From: Omphiscola glabra
Lineage: Eukaryota > Mollusca > Gastropoda > Lymnaeidae
DNA: 64,000 nucleotides
Reading direction: 5' to 3'
Assembly: GCA_964017045.1 (NCBI GenBank)
Contig: OZ024798.1
Span: 27,890,347 to 27,954,346 of the forward strand
In this document: in pieces, positions 1 to 11,354 of the stretch
Layout: the number at the start of each line of letters is the position of its first letter
How positions within the stretch are numbered: position 1 is the stretch's first letter
Translations under genes and position numbers: made by a program
The notes under the pieces: model-generated
Database searches by the model: none
Told to the model about the DNA's origin: nothing
What the model saw: only the letters and a program-made list of their open reading frames with translations

Positions 1-366
1 ACGAGTCCACCCTACTAGTCTGCCACGCCACGAAGAGGCAAACCCCATGTGGACGCCCCCAAGTCTCCTCGGCGACGCTACCGCTTACGTGGCACAGTTT
101 TTTTTTTGTTTTTTTTTTACTTTATATTTCTATATCAAAGTTTTACATTAGCGTGAATGTAATGATGACTCAAAAACCAACACAATTAGAAACAAATATG
201 TTATGTGGAGTCCACAGACTTCACCTAATTTGTCAAGGTGGACATCTGATCAATTAAAATGACTGGTCGAACATTTCTGTTTTATTCCTTTAAATAAGAT
301 GATGGCATTGTAGGCTCTTTAAAATTTGGAACTCATTCTCATGTAAATAAAATATTTCAATAAGTT

Positions 367-471
367 AAATGGCGAGCTAAATATAATTCCCGATAACTAC
401 GCTAAATGATATTTTTTTAACCTAACGCAACTGCGTTTGGCGCGTAATGTTTTCTTTTCGAAAAATGAAAA
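367..471 (+). mobile_element. Fragment of recurring TIR element (family A)
   Basis: This is a partial copy of the element complete at 10725-11283. It shares the core 'ataactacgctaaatgata' and 'cgcaactgcgtttggcgc'. Both termini are missing. Confidence 0.65.
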
Positions 472-479
472 AGAAGTCG

Positions 480-730
480 AGCAATAATGAATATTGGATT
501 GCCGGCGTAGAAACAAGGTAGATGGCCGAAAACCTCAGTCACTGAGTCATTGAGACTTTCGGTTTCGGGTGAAACGAAATTTAAACCGAAGCTGAAAATT
601 AAACCGAAAGTTAACTTGACCGATTTGGCCGATAACGAAACTACGGTAGACCGAAAGTGGTCAAATGGCAACTTTCGGCTCCGAAACCGAAGCCGAAGCC
701 TAAATTCAGTCGGTCTGTAATCTCCACCTC
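480..730. repeat. Interspersed repeat rich in CCGAAA-type motifs
   Basis: The segment is dense in degenerate ccgaaa/tttcgg words and short imperfect palindromes, a pattern seen in subterminal regions of some DNA transposons. A similar stretch occurs at 5515-5690. In addition, 473-525 resembles 8150-8200. No transposase reading frame is visible, and the family is not identified. Confidence 0.4.
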
Positions 731-739
731 CACTTTCTT

Positions 740-1188
740 TCCTTATGTTACCCCCTTTGGTATGCGTACTGCAATTCTTCTAACTGCAGTCATTGGCACG
801 ATACTTACCAGCCTTTTACCGCACGCACAATCCTCACTGTAGCATTGCAATCTTCGGTCGAACTCTCTCCCAATTTTGTTTATTTTCTTTTTTCACTTTT
901 AAAACGTTTTTTTTAAAATTCTCTGTTGTTTCTTTGTTATCGATTTGTTTTTTTTTCTCTTTGCCGTCGATTGCTTCCAGCCGGAATGTCCTCTGTTATG
1001 TTTCATCTTTCCTCAAGATTCTCCCCTCTCCCACCAACCCTGTGTGAATTATTTCTTATGCCTTCAACCTAGCGCGGCCCCCACCTAATACACTAGTTAA
1101 TATATGCAGAGGAATTGAAAACTAATTAAAAATAATGTATTTAAATTAATAGAATGTTAATCTATAATTGAGAATTTATTTGACTTTT
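740..1188. other. No feature recognised
   Basis: T-rich then AT-rich sequence with only short spurious ORFs. It lies between the repeat at 480-730 and the first minisatellite. Confidence 0.6.
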
Positions 1189-1386
1189 AAAGATGACTGT
1201 TAAAGATGACTGTTAAAGATGACTGCTAAAGATGACTGCTAAAGATGACTGCTAAAGATGACTGTTAAAGATGACTGATAAAGATGACTGCTAAAGATGA
1301 CTGTTAAAGATGACTGATAAAGATGACTGCTAAAGATGACCGTTAAAGATGCATGTTAAAGATGACTCTTAAAGATGACTGTTTCC
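1189..1386. repeat. Minisatellite, 13-bp unit
   Basis: About 15 copies of a 13-bp unit (taaagatgactgc and variants differing mainly at the last bases). Confidence 0.9.
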
Positions 1387-1486
1387 GGGGGTGGGGGGGA
1401 CAGATGAATAAGAAAACCTTCAAAATAACCAGGACCATTTTAATTCTTTAATTTTTTTTATCTCGTTTAGAAGCCGAATCGGCATT

Positions 1487-1786
1487 GTTAACTGACTCTT
1501 ATAGCTTGTGTTAACTGACTCGTATAGCTTGTGTTAACTGACTCGTATAGCTTGTGTTAACTGACTCGTATAGCTTGTGTTAACTGACTCGTATAGCTTG
1601 TGTTAACTGACTCGTATAGCTTGTGTTAACTGACTCGTATAGCTTGTGTTAACTGACTCGTATAGCTTGTGTTAACTGACTCGTATAGCTTGTGTTAACT
1701 GACTCGTATAGCTTGTGTTAACTGACTCGTATAGCTTGTGTTAACTGACTCGTATAGCTTGTGTTAACTGACTCGTATAGCTTGCA
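1487..1786. repeat. Minisatellite, 23-bp unit, inside the GPCR pseudogene
   Basis: Thirteen nearly identical 23-bp copies containing 'ttaactgactcgtatagctt'. Only the first copy differs (actcttatag). GPCR-like sequence flanks both sides, so the array expanded within the loop 3 coding region of the dead receptor. Confidence 0.9.
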
Positions 1787-1947
1787 CCATTTCGATGTTG
1801 GTCGCAGCATCGCCAAGAGATTGACCGTGCAACACTAGATTGAAATAAATGCCCCGTAGCTGAAGATGTGGCTAAAAATGTACACCCTGTAGTAGACGTG
1901 ATCTCTGCTGGCAAATATTTTCACAAGTCATGAAATTTTCCATGGAC

Positions 1948-2115
1948 GGAAGGAATTGTCCCGAAAATGTCAGAAGGAATCGTGACACAAATGTCGGAAG
2001 GAATTGTCACACAAATGTTGGAAAGAATTGTCACACAAATATCGGAAGGAATTGTCACACACATATCGGAAGGAATTGTCACACAAATATCGGAAGGAAT
2101 AGTCACACAAATGTC
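1948..2115. repeat. Minisatellite, 24-bp unit, at the GPCR pseudogene edge
   Basis: About seven copies of a 24-bp unit containing 'ggaaggaattgtcacacaaa'. The first copies resemble the receptor's extracellular loop 2 DNA (ggacggcaggaac...), so the array probably grew from it. Because 24 is a multiple of 3, long artefactual ORFs cross it on both strands. Confidence 0.85.
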
Positions 2116-2283
2116 GTGATTGGATATAAAGGAATAAAACTGAAAATCCTCTTCTGCTATATTTGTAGGACCAACGATCAATGTATTGATCATTCTGGCT
2201 CCTTTGTTTGTAGAGGGGCTCACGATGTAACTGTGCTTGGTGTTGATGAGGATATTTCACTGGTTGCAAGGGCTACTCAGTGA
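2116..2283. repeat. Interspersed fragment shared with 29630-29690
   Basis: Positions 2167-2212 contain an inverted segment (gatcaatgtattgatca) plus 'ttctggctcct'. The same words occur in reverse complement at 29632-29665, next to the Penelope-like hammerhead motif. It is probably a fragment of the same element. Confidence 0.4.
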
Positions 2284-2288
2284 GGGTA

Positions 2289-3075
2289 TCATGCTCTGGG
2301 GGTTGTAAGGCCTGAGGCAATAGACGCAAATGTGTCAAGTGTTGTCGCCTCAACTGTTCCTTTTGGAAACTTTTTCCAGTCCCTGATTGTCTGGCAGAAA
2401 TGAGCAGTTCCTGTACTGTGTTCTTGTTGTTATGAGCCGGAACAGCCTGTCATGGCCTCGTCGCTATCTAGGGGGAGTTTCTGTTTAATGCTAGAGCAGT
2501 GGACCAGCCCATTTTTTAAAATCTTGAACATTATGGAGAGTCTGTATAGTGGTCGTTCTTCCCATGGTGAAAAGCCCACTGTTTCTCAATGAACCGCCTC
2601 CAACCTGTCGATGCTCTTATGGGTGAATGGCTCCCAGACTGAAGATGCGTACTCTAAAAGCGGCCGGACAAAGGCTTTATAGGCTTTTCTTTCACGCTGG
2701 AGTTGCCGATCCTTAGATGTCGCCTTAGGAATCCCAGGGTCTTGTTTGCCCGGTTGCAAACATTCTTAACGTGCTCGTCCCAGCGGACCTTTATCTGAAT
2801 AGTAACAGCAAGGTACCTTACGGAGGAAACGGGCTCAAGCGTATGGCAGTAAATTTTCGCAAGGACTGTGGTGTAGAGGGGCTCTACTTCTGGAGACTGA
2901 CAGGGTCTGGCACTTGGCAGGATGAAATTCCATATCGCAGCTCATCTCCCACTCAACTAACCGCTGGAGGTCCTATTGTAGCTAGTCCTTGTCAGATCTG
3001 TTGGCGATCGTCCTGTACACCACCGTGTCGTCTGAGAACAGTCTTGCTTGGGAAATCAGCTTCTCTGGAAAGTAA
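2289..3075 (-). pseudogene. Truncated LINE (jockey-like) reverse transcriptase remnant
   Basis: Conceptual translation of the minus strand, in shifting frames, gives the typical C-terminal half of a non-LTR reverse transcriptase. First comes an ARLFSDDTVVYRTI block (catalytic FADD motif, here FSDD) with MEFHPAKCQTLSVSRSR after it. Next is AYKAFVRPLLEYASSVW, then a C-terminal TIRDWKKFP...VEATTLDTFASIASG tail ending in TGA at 2289-2291. Several stops and frame changes break it. The endonuclease and N-terminal reverse transcriptase parts are absent, so this is a 5'-truncated dead copy. It is not part of a host gene. Confidence 0.8.
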
Positions 3076-3079
3076 TTGA

Positions 3080-3504
3080 TATAACTCCTCTTATCCTAAA
3101 CACAAGCACTTCAATCTTAGGTATATGTCCTGTTATTTGTTTCATACCAGCCTAGTAAGACTTAGAGTTATTCATTAAAGAAAAGGAATTCTAATTGTTA
3201 AGCCTTAATAATATTTTATCAATTATAAAGAATGATCTCCCGAATATATCTGCTCCTCCGGGGTTTATTATTATTAAAAGAAACTTTTTTTACTTTGAAT
3301 AATTTGGTCCTTGCCTTACATGATGTGAGCGATGACAGTATGTATCTATTCTTGGATGTTTCAACATATGTTTAACATGTATCCGATTTATAATCCTTAC
3401 GCAGCCTTCAAGTTTTCTTAGCATCTCTTCACAATAAACGTTGACAGTTTTTTATGTGTTTATGCTGTTTTTAAAACATTGTGTAGTCTGATTATCAAAG
3501 GAGA
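3080..3504. other. No feature recognised
   Basis: AT-rich sequence between the LINE remnant and the degenerate array at 3505. Confidence 0.6.
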
Positions 3505-3965
3505 AATTCACTGTGAGATGTGTAGGCACTGCATAGGCTCTATGAGATGTGTAGATTCTGTGAGATGTGTAGGCTATGTGAAATGTGTATGCTATATGAT
3601 ATTTGTAGGTTATGCGATATGTGTAGTCTCTGTGATACATGTAGGCTGTGTGAGATGTGTAGGCTATGTGATATGTGAAGGATGTGTGATATGTTTAGGC
3701 CAGTGGTTCTCAACCTTCCTAATGCCGCGACCCTTTAATACAGTCCCTCATGTTGTGGCGACCCCCAGCCATACAATTATTTTTGTTTTTACTTCATAAC
3801 TGTAAAGTATATGTGTTTTCAGATGGTCTTAGGCGACCCCTGGGAAGGGTCGCGCAACCCCAAAGGGGTCGCGACCCACAGGTTGAGAACCGCTGGTGTA
3901 GGCTTTGTGATATGTGTAGAATGTGTGATACATGTAGACTGTACATGTGTGTACATGAGATATGT
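3505..3965. repeat. Degenerate minisatellite, about 18-bp unit, split by a hAT insertion
   Basis: Diverged copies of a unit like 'gtgtaggctatgtgatat' run up to 3700 and resume at 3896. The break is the insertion of the element at 3701-3895. Confidence 0.75.
3701..3895. mobile_element. SPIN-like nonautonomous hAT transposon (MITE), 195 bp
   Basis: The termini are CAGTGGTTCTCAACCT on the left and, in reverse complement, CAGCGGTTCTCAACCT on the right. The flanks carry an 8-bp target duplication, gtttaggc/gtgtaggc, 7 of 8 identical. Internal words typical of SPIN elements as I recall them include gatggtcttaggcgacccc and ggggtcgcgacccacaggtt. There is no transposase, so it is an internally deleted copy. 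hAT transposases make 8-bp target duplications. SPIN elements are known for cross-phylum horizontal transfer, including in a pond snail. The assignment is from memory of the consensus, not from a search. Confidence 0.85.
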
Positions 3966-4159
3966 AGGAGAATCGCCTGTAATGCGCATCTAGTGTCCGA
4001 CTTGCCGTGTAAGTCACGTTAATGTACATTGACGAATGATTCTGGTCTCTTTGTATCAAGATCGTGGATAATGTTAAATATTCTGTAGTGTACTTGGCGA
4101 GATAAAAAATAAGGATATTGCAGATGTAAGAGGGTTGTAAATTAGGATAATGCAGATAT

Positions 4160-4893
4160 ATGTGGGATGCAAAATAGGCTTATGTTTCTATTTACTAGAT
4201 GCAGAGTAGGATAAAACAGCAATGGAGGGTTGTAAATTAGGATAAAGCTCCTGTGGGTAGGATTTAAACAGAAGAATGCTGGTGTGGGTGGGATGTAGAC
4301 CAGGATAATGCATATGTTGATAGGATGTAGACCAGGATAATGCAGAGGTGGGTTGGATGTTTACCAGGACAATACAACTTCGGGTGGGATGAAGACAAGA
4401 ATAAGGAAGAAGTATAGACCAGGATAATTCAGTTGTGGGTAGGATGTAGACTAGGATGGATCTGTGGATGTAGAATAGGATGCATCTGTAGGTGGGATGT
4501 AGACTAGGATGCATCTGTGGATGGGATGTAGATTAGGAAGCATCTGTGGGTGAGACGTAGACCAGGATGCATCTGTGTGTGGGATGTAGACTAGGATGCA
4601 TCTGTGGGTGGGATGTAGACTAGGATGCATCTGTGGATGGGATGTAGATTAGGAAGCATCTGTGGGTGGGACGTAGACCAGGATGGATCTGTGGATGTAG
4701 AATAGGATGCATCTGTGGATGGGATGTAGATTAGAAAGCATCTGTGGGTGGGACGTAGACCAGGATGCATCTGTGGGTGGGACGTAGATTAAGATGCATC
4801 TGTGGGTGGGACGTAGATTAGGATGCATCTGTGGGTAAGATGTAGATTAGGATGCATCTGTGGGTGGGACCTAGACCAGGATGCATCTGTGCA
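4160..4893. repeat. Minisatellite, 29-bp unit
   Basis: About 24 copies of a 29-bp unit containing 'taggatgcatctgtgggtgg'. The first third is strongly diverged and the rest is more regular. Confidence 0.85.
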
Positions 4894-5131
4894 TCACATT
4901 TTCCCGTGCCTCAGTCAGTGGTCTTGTTTGCCTCACTGCCTCGCTGTCGAAGCAGCTTTGATAAGTTGTGCTAGTGTCTTGTGCTTGTTTGTGCATTCAC
5001 AGTACTTTATCACATTTCTTTTTATAACCATGGTTTGGTTGCGATCCATTATTTGTTTTCTCGTGATCCATTGATCTATACCTTCACATACTGTCAGACT
5101 GAGCTATATATATGTATATACTTTTCTAGGT

Positions 5132-5200
5132 GCTGGGTGGCCAACTGGTCTAAACTGGTTTAAATCTCAAGTTCAATCTGGAGTTTAATCCCCACAAAAG
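5132..5200 (+). mobile_element. tRNA-derived SINE-like head
   Basis: TGGCCAACTGG at 5138-5148 fits the RNA polymerase III A box (TRGYNNANNGG). About 30 bp further, 'agttcaatctgg' is a weak B box. The spacing suits a decayed tRNA-related SINE head. No target duplication or tail was resolved. Confidence 0.35.
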
Positions 5201-5514
5201 CCCACGCATGCAAACACATCACCAGCAACCTGGGCGGATAATTTTAAAGATAATTTTAATTTTGGCTATCTCAAAAAAAAAAAGGAATTGCTGGGCGAAC
5301 TCCTGGAATAAATAAGAATTTATAATCTGTCAGGATTAGGTGATCCAAACTCCAATTCTGACTGCGTCTCAAATTTAGTCTTTTTGTCACTAACGATCTC
5401 CAGAGTTTAACACACACACACAAACAGGGTGAAATTATGATTTATTTTCTTCGTCTTTCACCAAATTCATTCACCAAATTCGTCATAATGTAGATTACAT
5501 TATTTTAGAGGTAA

Positions 5515-5690
5515 CGAAAGTGCTTTTCTGATTTAGACCAAAACCGACGCCAGAACGAAAGTTAAAAAGGATCTTTGGTCGAAACCGTAGCCAATACCAA
5601 AAGCTTGTAATGAGACTTTCGGCTGAAGCCAAGACCGAAATTTTAAATAGACTTTCGGCCGAACCCGAAAGATTTAAATATTTCAAAGCT
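5515..5690. repeat. CCGAAA-rich interspersed repeat, second copy
   Basis: Repeated ccgaaa/tttcgg words as at 480-730. Unclassified. Confidence 0.4.
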
Positions 5691-5699
5691 TGTTTTTGC

Positions 5700-6966
5700 A
5701 CACGTTCTACGCACTACGAAAAATGACTTTTCAACTTTTGTGGCAATTTTATTGGTAATAGTGACTCTCATTCTCATACAATTTACCCTAGGAAGGGAAT
5801 CTTCCCTCATACCCCCACCCCCGTCATTTGTTTTTTTTTTTTGGCGGTGTCACTTTGAGCATCGGTAAGCTCGTTAAATACGTATTTTAACTCCTTTTAT
5901 TTCCAGCCAACCGAACTCATTGGACCCAAACATCCCCTTTTACCATCCCAATTGATCAGGATTAATTTTGAAATAGTCAATGTACCATTTTCCTTTGAAT
6001 GTTAGCCCCCTTAACTTGTCATCACACACACCAACACAACCCCCACACCCACAAGCACACACACACACACGCACACACATCACCGGGCGGAACAAATAAA
6101 ATGTTAAACTTTTTTGGGTATCTTTACCGTGAACAGCTCACGATAACAATCGACATGAGAGAATTAATATTATGTTATCATAATGTTACAGTCAAAGTGA
6201 ATATTGCAGCCATTCTACAGAATGCCTAGGCAAAGTGTATAATGGCTTGTGTATTTTACACTTTGATTAGGCATTCTTTAGTGTTGTTTACACACGTCGC
6301 CTGAAATAGATGAATACATCTAATCATAGTTTTTTTTGTAATTGCATTCTAGAATACAAGAATCATTAATATACCAAAAATTTAATTTAAGCTCGCTTCC
6401 ACCTACTTAAACTATATATAGTACTAGGCCTACAATGTAACCTAATAGTTAAACGAGGTGTATGGTATAGTGTACAGCCTAATAAACCAATGCTACTATA
6501 TTTGTTATTGCTACAACTCTCTTAAAAGACACATTTAAATTAGTACTATTTAATAAAACGTTTTAATTAATTGCAAAGATAGTTTAATATATAATAAAAA
6601 AGCTTACATAAAGTGTGTCTTTACTTGTACTTTTATTCTTAGAGTCTAGTGTTATTTAGTACTATATAGGTCTATAATAATTGTTATGTAGTAATAATCA
6701 AATGAATGACTTGTTTAAAAATTGGGAAATATTCAACAGTCTTATATATATTTAATTTTTAAATATTTGTGTGTGTGTGTCACTATGGTGTGGACGAATT
6801 CCACAAGGAATGGGATTATCCTTCTAGGATTATAAGCTGTTTCTCAAAAGCAAATCGCCTCTCTCCGGCCGTTGGATAGACCCAGGTGAACATCATGGGG
6901 ATGATACAGCTCGGCACCAATGGCGTCGCAGGAGTTGTCGGATTGTTACATTGTATCAAGGTCAAC
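5700..6966. other. AT-rich DNA, short (AC)n tract, no gene seen
   Basis: Contains a CA-rich tract at 6022-6080 and long AT-rich stretches. No ORF or element was recognised. Confidence 0.55.
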
Positions 6967-7178
6967 GGGATGCAGGTGATGTTGTTTGCTTGACTGGGCA
7001 TTTGGTGACGGGATGCTGGTGATGTTGTTTGCTTGACTGGGCTTTTGGTGACGGGATGCTGGTGATGTTGTTTGCTTGACTGGGCTTTTGGTGACGGGAT
7101 GCTGGTGATGTTGTTTGCTTGACTGGGCTTTTGGTGACGGGATGCTGGTGATGTTGTTTGCTTGACTGGGCTTTGGAG
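6967..7178. repeat. Minisatellite, 43-bp unit
   Basis: Five copies of a 43-bp unit (starting gggatgctggtgatgttg). The first copy has tgcagg and the last is truncated. Confidence 0.9.
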
Positions 7179-7443
7179 TGGATTGAACTCAAGACCATGA
7201 GATTGAGCTTTGCCCATATTTTTTATTAATATATAGAAAAATAGTTAACTTATACAAATATTTAATTTTGAATACCATGAATAATATTAAAAAAGAAACT
7301 AGAAATTATGTACATTCAGAATAAGGATTAGAGGTTATTTCAAAAAAAAAATGTTACTTAAGGTTCATTGGTCTCTTTCTTTACATATGTGTCCAGACAC
7401 GTGACTAATTTGATGTGGTATTTGTATATGTTGTTTTGTTGTT

Positions 7444-7785
7444 AATGAAAACATTTATGAGCATGATAATGATGAATGTCAATGAAAATATTTATGAGCA
7501 TAATAATGATGAATGTCAATGAAAACATTTATGAGCATAATAATGATGAATGTCAATGAAAACATTTATGAGCATGATAATGATGAATGTCAATGAAAAC
7601 ATTTATGAGCATGATAATGATGAATGTCAATGAAAATATTTATGAGCATAATAATGATCAATGTCAATGAAAACATTTATGAGCATAATAATGATCAATG
7701 TCAATGGAAACATTTATGAGCATGATAATGAAGAATGTCAATGAAAATATTTATGAGCATGATAATGAAGAATGTCAATGAATGA
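7444..7785. repeat. Minisatellite, 37-bp unit
   Basis: About nine copies of a 37-bp unit containing 'acatttatgagcataataat'. Confidence 0.9.
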
Positions 7786-8699
7786 ATTAATTAAATAAGT
7801 TTAAGGATCACTAATTTTTAAAAAAATAAAAGAAATATTATCATTCTCTATGATTTTTTTTCTTTAAAATACTATTTACCGTAGACTACGACACGTTTTA
7901 TGAGCAAGATAATGATAAATCAGAATGTATGTAACAAATGAATGATTGGAATAAACATAGGGATCCAATAAAAAAAATTAAAACAAAATAATAAAATAAA
8001 TATTACCATTCCCCATAGTTGTTTTTTTCTCCACAAAACTATTTACCAATTTCCTTTGCCTTATTGAAATTTAATTTCTGTAAATATTGGACAAGTGAGC
8101 GGTGAGTAGTGTTCCCACATGATTTGTTGTATATTATACGACGACAGCAAGACGTCGATCAATAATGAATTATCTGATTGCCCGCCGACAGACAGGGGTG
8201 ACAATCTGAAATCTGGTAGAAAACTTTACTAGTACTAGTTGCTACATTTTACTTATTGTCAGCAATTAAACATGTGAAAACAATACAATCCTTTGAGCTA
8301 CCTTGCGCGGTTTTTCTTCAAATGGTTCATAAGCCTTTTACTTTCTGACAAATATTTCGACAAAACAACACACATTTTGTTAAATATAATTCATGCACTA
8401 GAGAGAGAGAGAGTATTCACAAAACTCTGAATGATGGCAGAAGTTAAAACCTTAGGGCGTCTAAGCCAAGACATAAAATAAATGTGTGCGAGTACTTTTA
8501 TCGTCCCTGGGCTTTGTTGTGAACTTAAGATATCCAATGAAAGACACGATCAGATAAACAACATTAGCATTAAACCTACGTCTAAAATTTGACTTGAATA
8601 GCACCATTTAGGCGATAAAACATGTATCAAATGTGTTGAATTACAACACAATAAAAAATATGTTCTTAGCTCACAGGTGGATGTATTTTTTTCTCGTCG
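7786..8699. other. AT-rich, no gene seen
   Basis: Positions 8150-8200 resemble 473-525 and so are repetitive. There is a short GA tract at 8401. Nothing else was recognised. Confidence 0.55.
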
Positions 8700-8704
8700 T
8701 CATG

Positions 8705-8790
8705 TTAAGTCTAAAACTAAATCAAGTCTAAGTCTAAATCAAGTCTAAGTCTAAATCAAGTCTAAGTCTAAATCAAGTCGAAGTCTAAGT
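8705..8790. repeat. Short array of aagtctaa(atc) units
   Basis: Alternating 6-bp (taagtc) and 11-bp (aaatcaagtct) blocks. Confidence 0.75.
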
Positions 8791-8885
8791 CGCAGTGTTT
8801 CTTTCAGACATTGTTCAACGGGTGGGAGAGGGGGCAGCTTTTCAAATTTCGGGGGGGGGGGGGGGCTGTGCCATTTGCCAGTGGC

Positions 8886-9232
8886 CAGAGGCGTAGCTAT
8901 GGGGTGGCAGATGGGGCATGTGTGCCGGGGCGCCAGACCAGCGGGGGAGGGGGCAAAATGGGCTTTGATGGTATTTAATGGTTGATAATAATCAGTTTCA
9001 GAGTTGAAAAGGGAGGGGGGCGTAAAATTAATCTTGTCCCCTCATTCCAAACACTGAAGGTGCGCCCCGCTAGAAGCGTCGAATTAGGGCGGATGGGTCG
9101 TCCAGCGAGCTGTTACTTTTTCTTTATCTGCAGGTGTGGCATTTTCGGACAAACTGAGACTTTGTATCGTGAAAGGGAGGGCGGCAAAAATATTTTCCCG
9201 CCATGGCGGCACTACTGCTAGCTACGCCCCTA
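8886..9232. mobile_element. Nonautonomous DNA transposon with GGCGTAGCTA termini
   Basis: It opens with cagaggcgtagctat and closes with tagctacgcccctag, giving imperfect inverted ends of about 14 bp. GC is higher than in the flanks. No clear target duplication was found. Similar single ends occur at 9426 (caggggcgtacat) and 16651 (cagtggcgtaggtatgg). Confidence 0.5.
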
Positions 9233-9777
9233 GCTAGATACCAAAATCGGCAATCATTTTCACGGGGAGTATGGTGGAAATTGAGGGCGCCGATTAATCT
9301 TGATCTGTGGAGAGGTCTAAAGAGCCTGCTCCACAGAAATTTTTTTGATTATTTCAAAATCAAAAGATGCGCTTTTTGTTTGGTGAATGCATTCACGAAT
9401 AGTACATTAGAATTATCACGTAGTTCAGGGGCGTACATAAAAGGTGCTTTGTGGTACCTAGGGGTTTACATTCATGGGTGCTCGTTTATTTTTTTTTTGA
9501 TTATCAACTTAATTATATAGTTGATGTGTTTGTGTACGGAAATAGAAACGTAAGTTTGTGATTAAGCATCAAAATTAGAATTTAGTAAAACTATGTCCCT
9601 GATAGGGTGGGTGCATTTTATAAGTAGATAGGCGTCATTTCCTACACATGGAACAATTTCAAGTAATAATAGATTTCACTTTTTAAATAAATTATTGATA
9701 CGCTGTACATTCAGTAAAAGCTTCTTAAATTCCAAACACAATAAGTTTGTCTAAATATTTTTTTACTGACATCAGAT
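9233..9777. other. No gene seen; solo element end at 9426
   Basis: Positions 9426-9440 look like one terminus of the 8886 family. The rest is AT-rich. Confidence 0.5.
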
Positions 9778-10441
9778 ATTGACTCGGTGGTGTTAAATAT
9801 TTCCCATTGACTCGGTGGTGTTAAATATGTCCCATTGACTCGGTAGTGTTAAAGATGTCCCGTTGACTCTGTAGTGTTAAAGATGTCCCGTTGACTCGGT
9901 AGTGTTAAAGATGTCCCGTTGACTCGGTAGTGTTAAAGATGTCCCGTTGACTCGGTGGTGTTAAAGATGTCCCATTGACTCGGTAGTGTTAAAGATGTCC
10001 CATTGACTCGGTGGTGTTAAAGATGTCCCATTGACTCGGTAGTGTTAAAGATGTCCTATTGACTCGGTAGTGTTAAAGATGTCCCGTTGACTCGGTAGTG
10101 TTAAAGATGTCCCGTTGACTCGGTAGTGTTAAAGATGTCCCGTTGACTCGGTAGTGTTAAAGATGTCCTATGACTCGGTAGTGTTAAAGATGTCCCGTTG
10201 ACTCGGTAGTGTTAAAGATGTCCCGTTGACTCGGTAGTGTTAAAGATGTCCCGTGGACTCGGTAGTGTTAAAGATGTCCTATGACTCGGTAGTGTTAAAG
10301 ATGTCCTATGACTCGGTAGTGTTAAAGATGTCCTATGACTCGGTAGTGTTAAAGATGTCCCGTTGACTCGGTAGTGTTAAAGATGTCCCGTTGACTCGGT
10401 AGTGTTAAAGATGTCCCGTTGACTCGGTAGTGTTAAAGATA
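9778..10441. repeat. Minisatellite, 28-bp unit
   Basis: About 24 copies containing 'ttgactcggtagtgttaaag'. Four copies are shortened at the cctatgac junction, and this variant is clustered in 10150-10340. Confidence 0.9.
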
Positions 10442-10724
10442 TCTTTTTAACGTTTCTTTTGTTTCTATACGTCTCAATGATTTTCCTTAAATGTTTCAAA
10501 ATTTTATTTAAATTTCCAGACGCGCTTAGGAAGTTCTACAGTGTAGGTTCTTTATAATGACAAAAGTTCTACAAGAGGTCTTACTATGAAAAATGAAAGC
10601 TTCTACGTAGATTGTTTATACAAACTTGGTAATTAAACAAACACTTAAACAAGTTTTTCGTATAAATCCATTAAAAATGTAATATTGAAAATTGGGGGGC
10701 GGGGGGGGGGGGGGGAGAGAAATT

Positions 10725-11283
10725 TGACAAAACCTGCATTCAAGTAACGCACTTTTTAAGAATCCGAATTCACCCCCCGCTTCCCCCTTTTTTTTCTAAG
10801 GCCCCCCAAAAACGCACATTTTTCACGCCCCTGAAATCTCTTATATATTACGCTTGTGGTGTGACTTGTGGGCTACTTCCATTTCCGGCGGCTACTTCCT
10901 AAAAATCGTGGCTGCTTCCTAATAATCGAATTTGGTATTGAGAGTATATTACACATAATTCTATTTGTTTGAAAGCAAGTTTGGTACAATATTGATTTCA
11001 ATAGCGCGTATAATATAATTTTCGATAACTACGCTAAATGATATATATATTTTTTATTACGCAACTGCGTTTGGCGCTTAATATTTTCTTTTCGGAAAAT
11101 GAAATCGTCTTAATTTAAGCATGATGTAAAAGATATTCGCTTTAAAAGTGGTTGGGACATCAGAATATATAATATAGTTCATGGGCGTGAAATAAAAAGT
11201 GTGCATTGACGTATCGTGAGGGGAAGGTGTGTAGCAAAAATTGGGATTCTTAAATGTGCGTGACTTGAGTTCATGTTTTGTCA
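10725..11283. mobile_element. Complete copy of TIR element family A, about 560 bp
   Basis: The inverted ends are about 41 bp and about 85-90% alike. The left end reads tgacaaaacctgcattcaag. In reverse complement, the right end reads tgacaaaacatgaactcaag. No transposase ORF is present, so this is a MITE-sized nonautonomous element. The target duplication is unresolved. Partial copies lie at 367-471, 28286-28648 and 44938-45255, with more diverged ones at 11355-11505 and 18262-18515. Confidence 0.7.
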
Positions 11284-11354
11284 CGTATTAAGTAGATGGG
11301 AAGTTCACACATTGCTGTCGCCAGTGTTTGGCGGGCTATATCAAGTATATTAAT

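Larger units (their letters stand above)
262..1960 (-). pseudogene. Decayed class A GPCR, relative of the receptor at 12694-13710
   Basis: Three blocks match the intact receptor at DNA level, in the same order and orientation. Block 262-345 matches its C-terminus. On the minus strand it reads MRMSSKF, a stop, then RAYNAIILFKG, against MKMSSKFRRAFNTIISFEKK in the intact gene, and a one-base deletion lies just upstream. Block 1401-1490 matches the TM6/loop 3 region, and block 1778-1947 matches loop 3, TM5 and extracellular loop 2. A 23-bp array splits the loop 3 region, a 24-bp array begins in the loop 2 region, and a TIR-element fragment lies next to the C-terminal block. Stops, frameshifts and insertions make function very unlikely. 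I infer an old gene duplicate, since gastropod chemosensory receptors commonly occur in clusters. The 5' half (TM1-TM4) is not seen. Confidence 0.75.
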
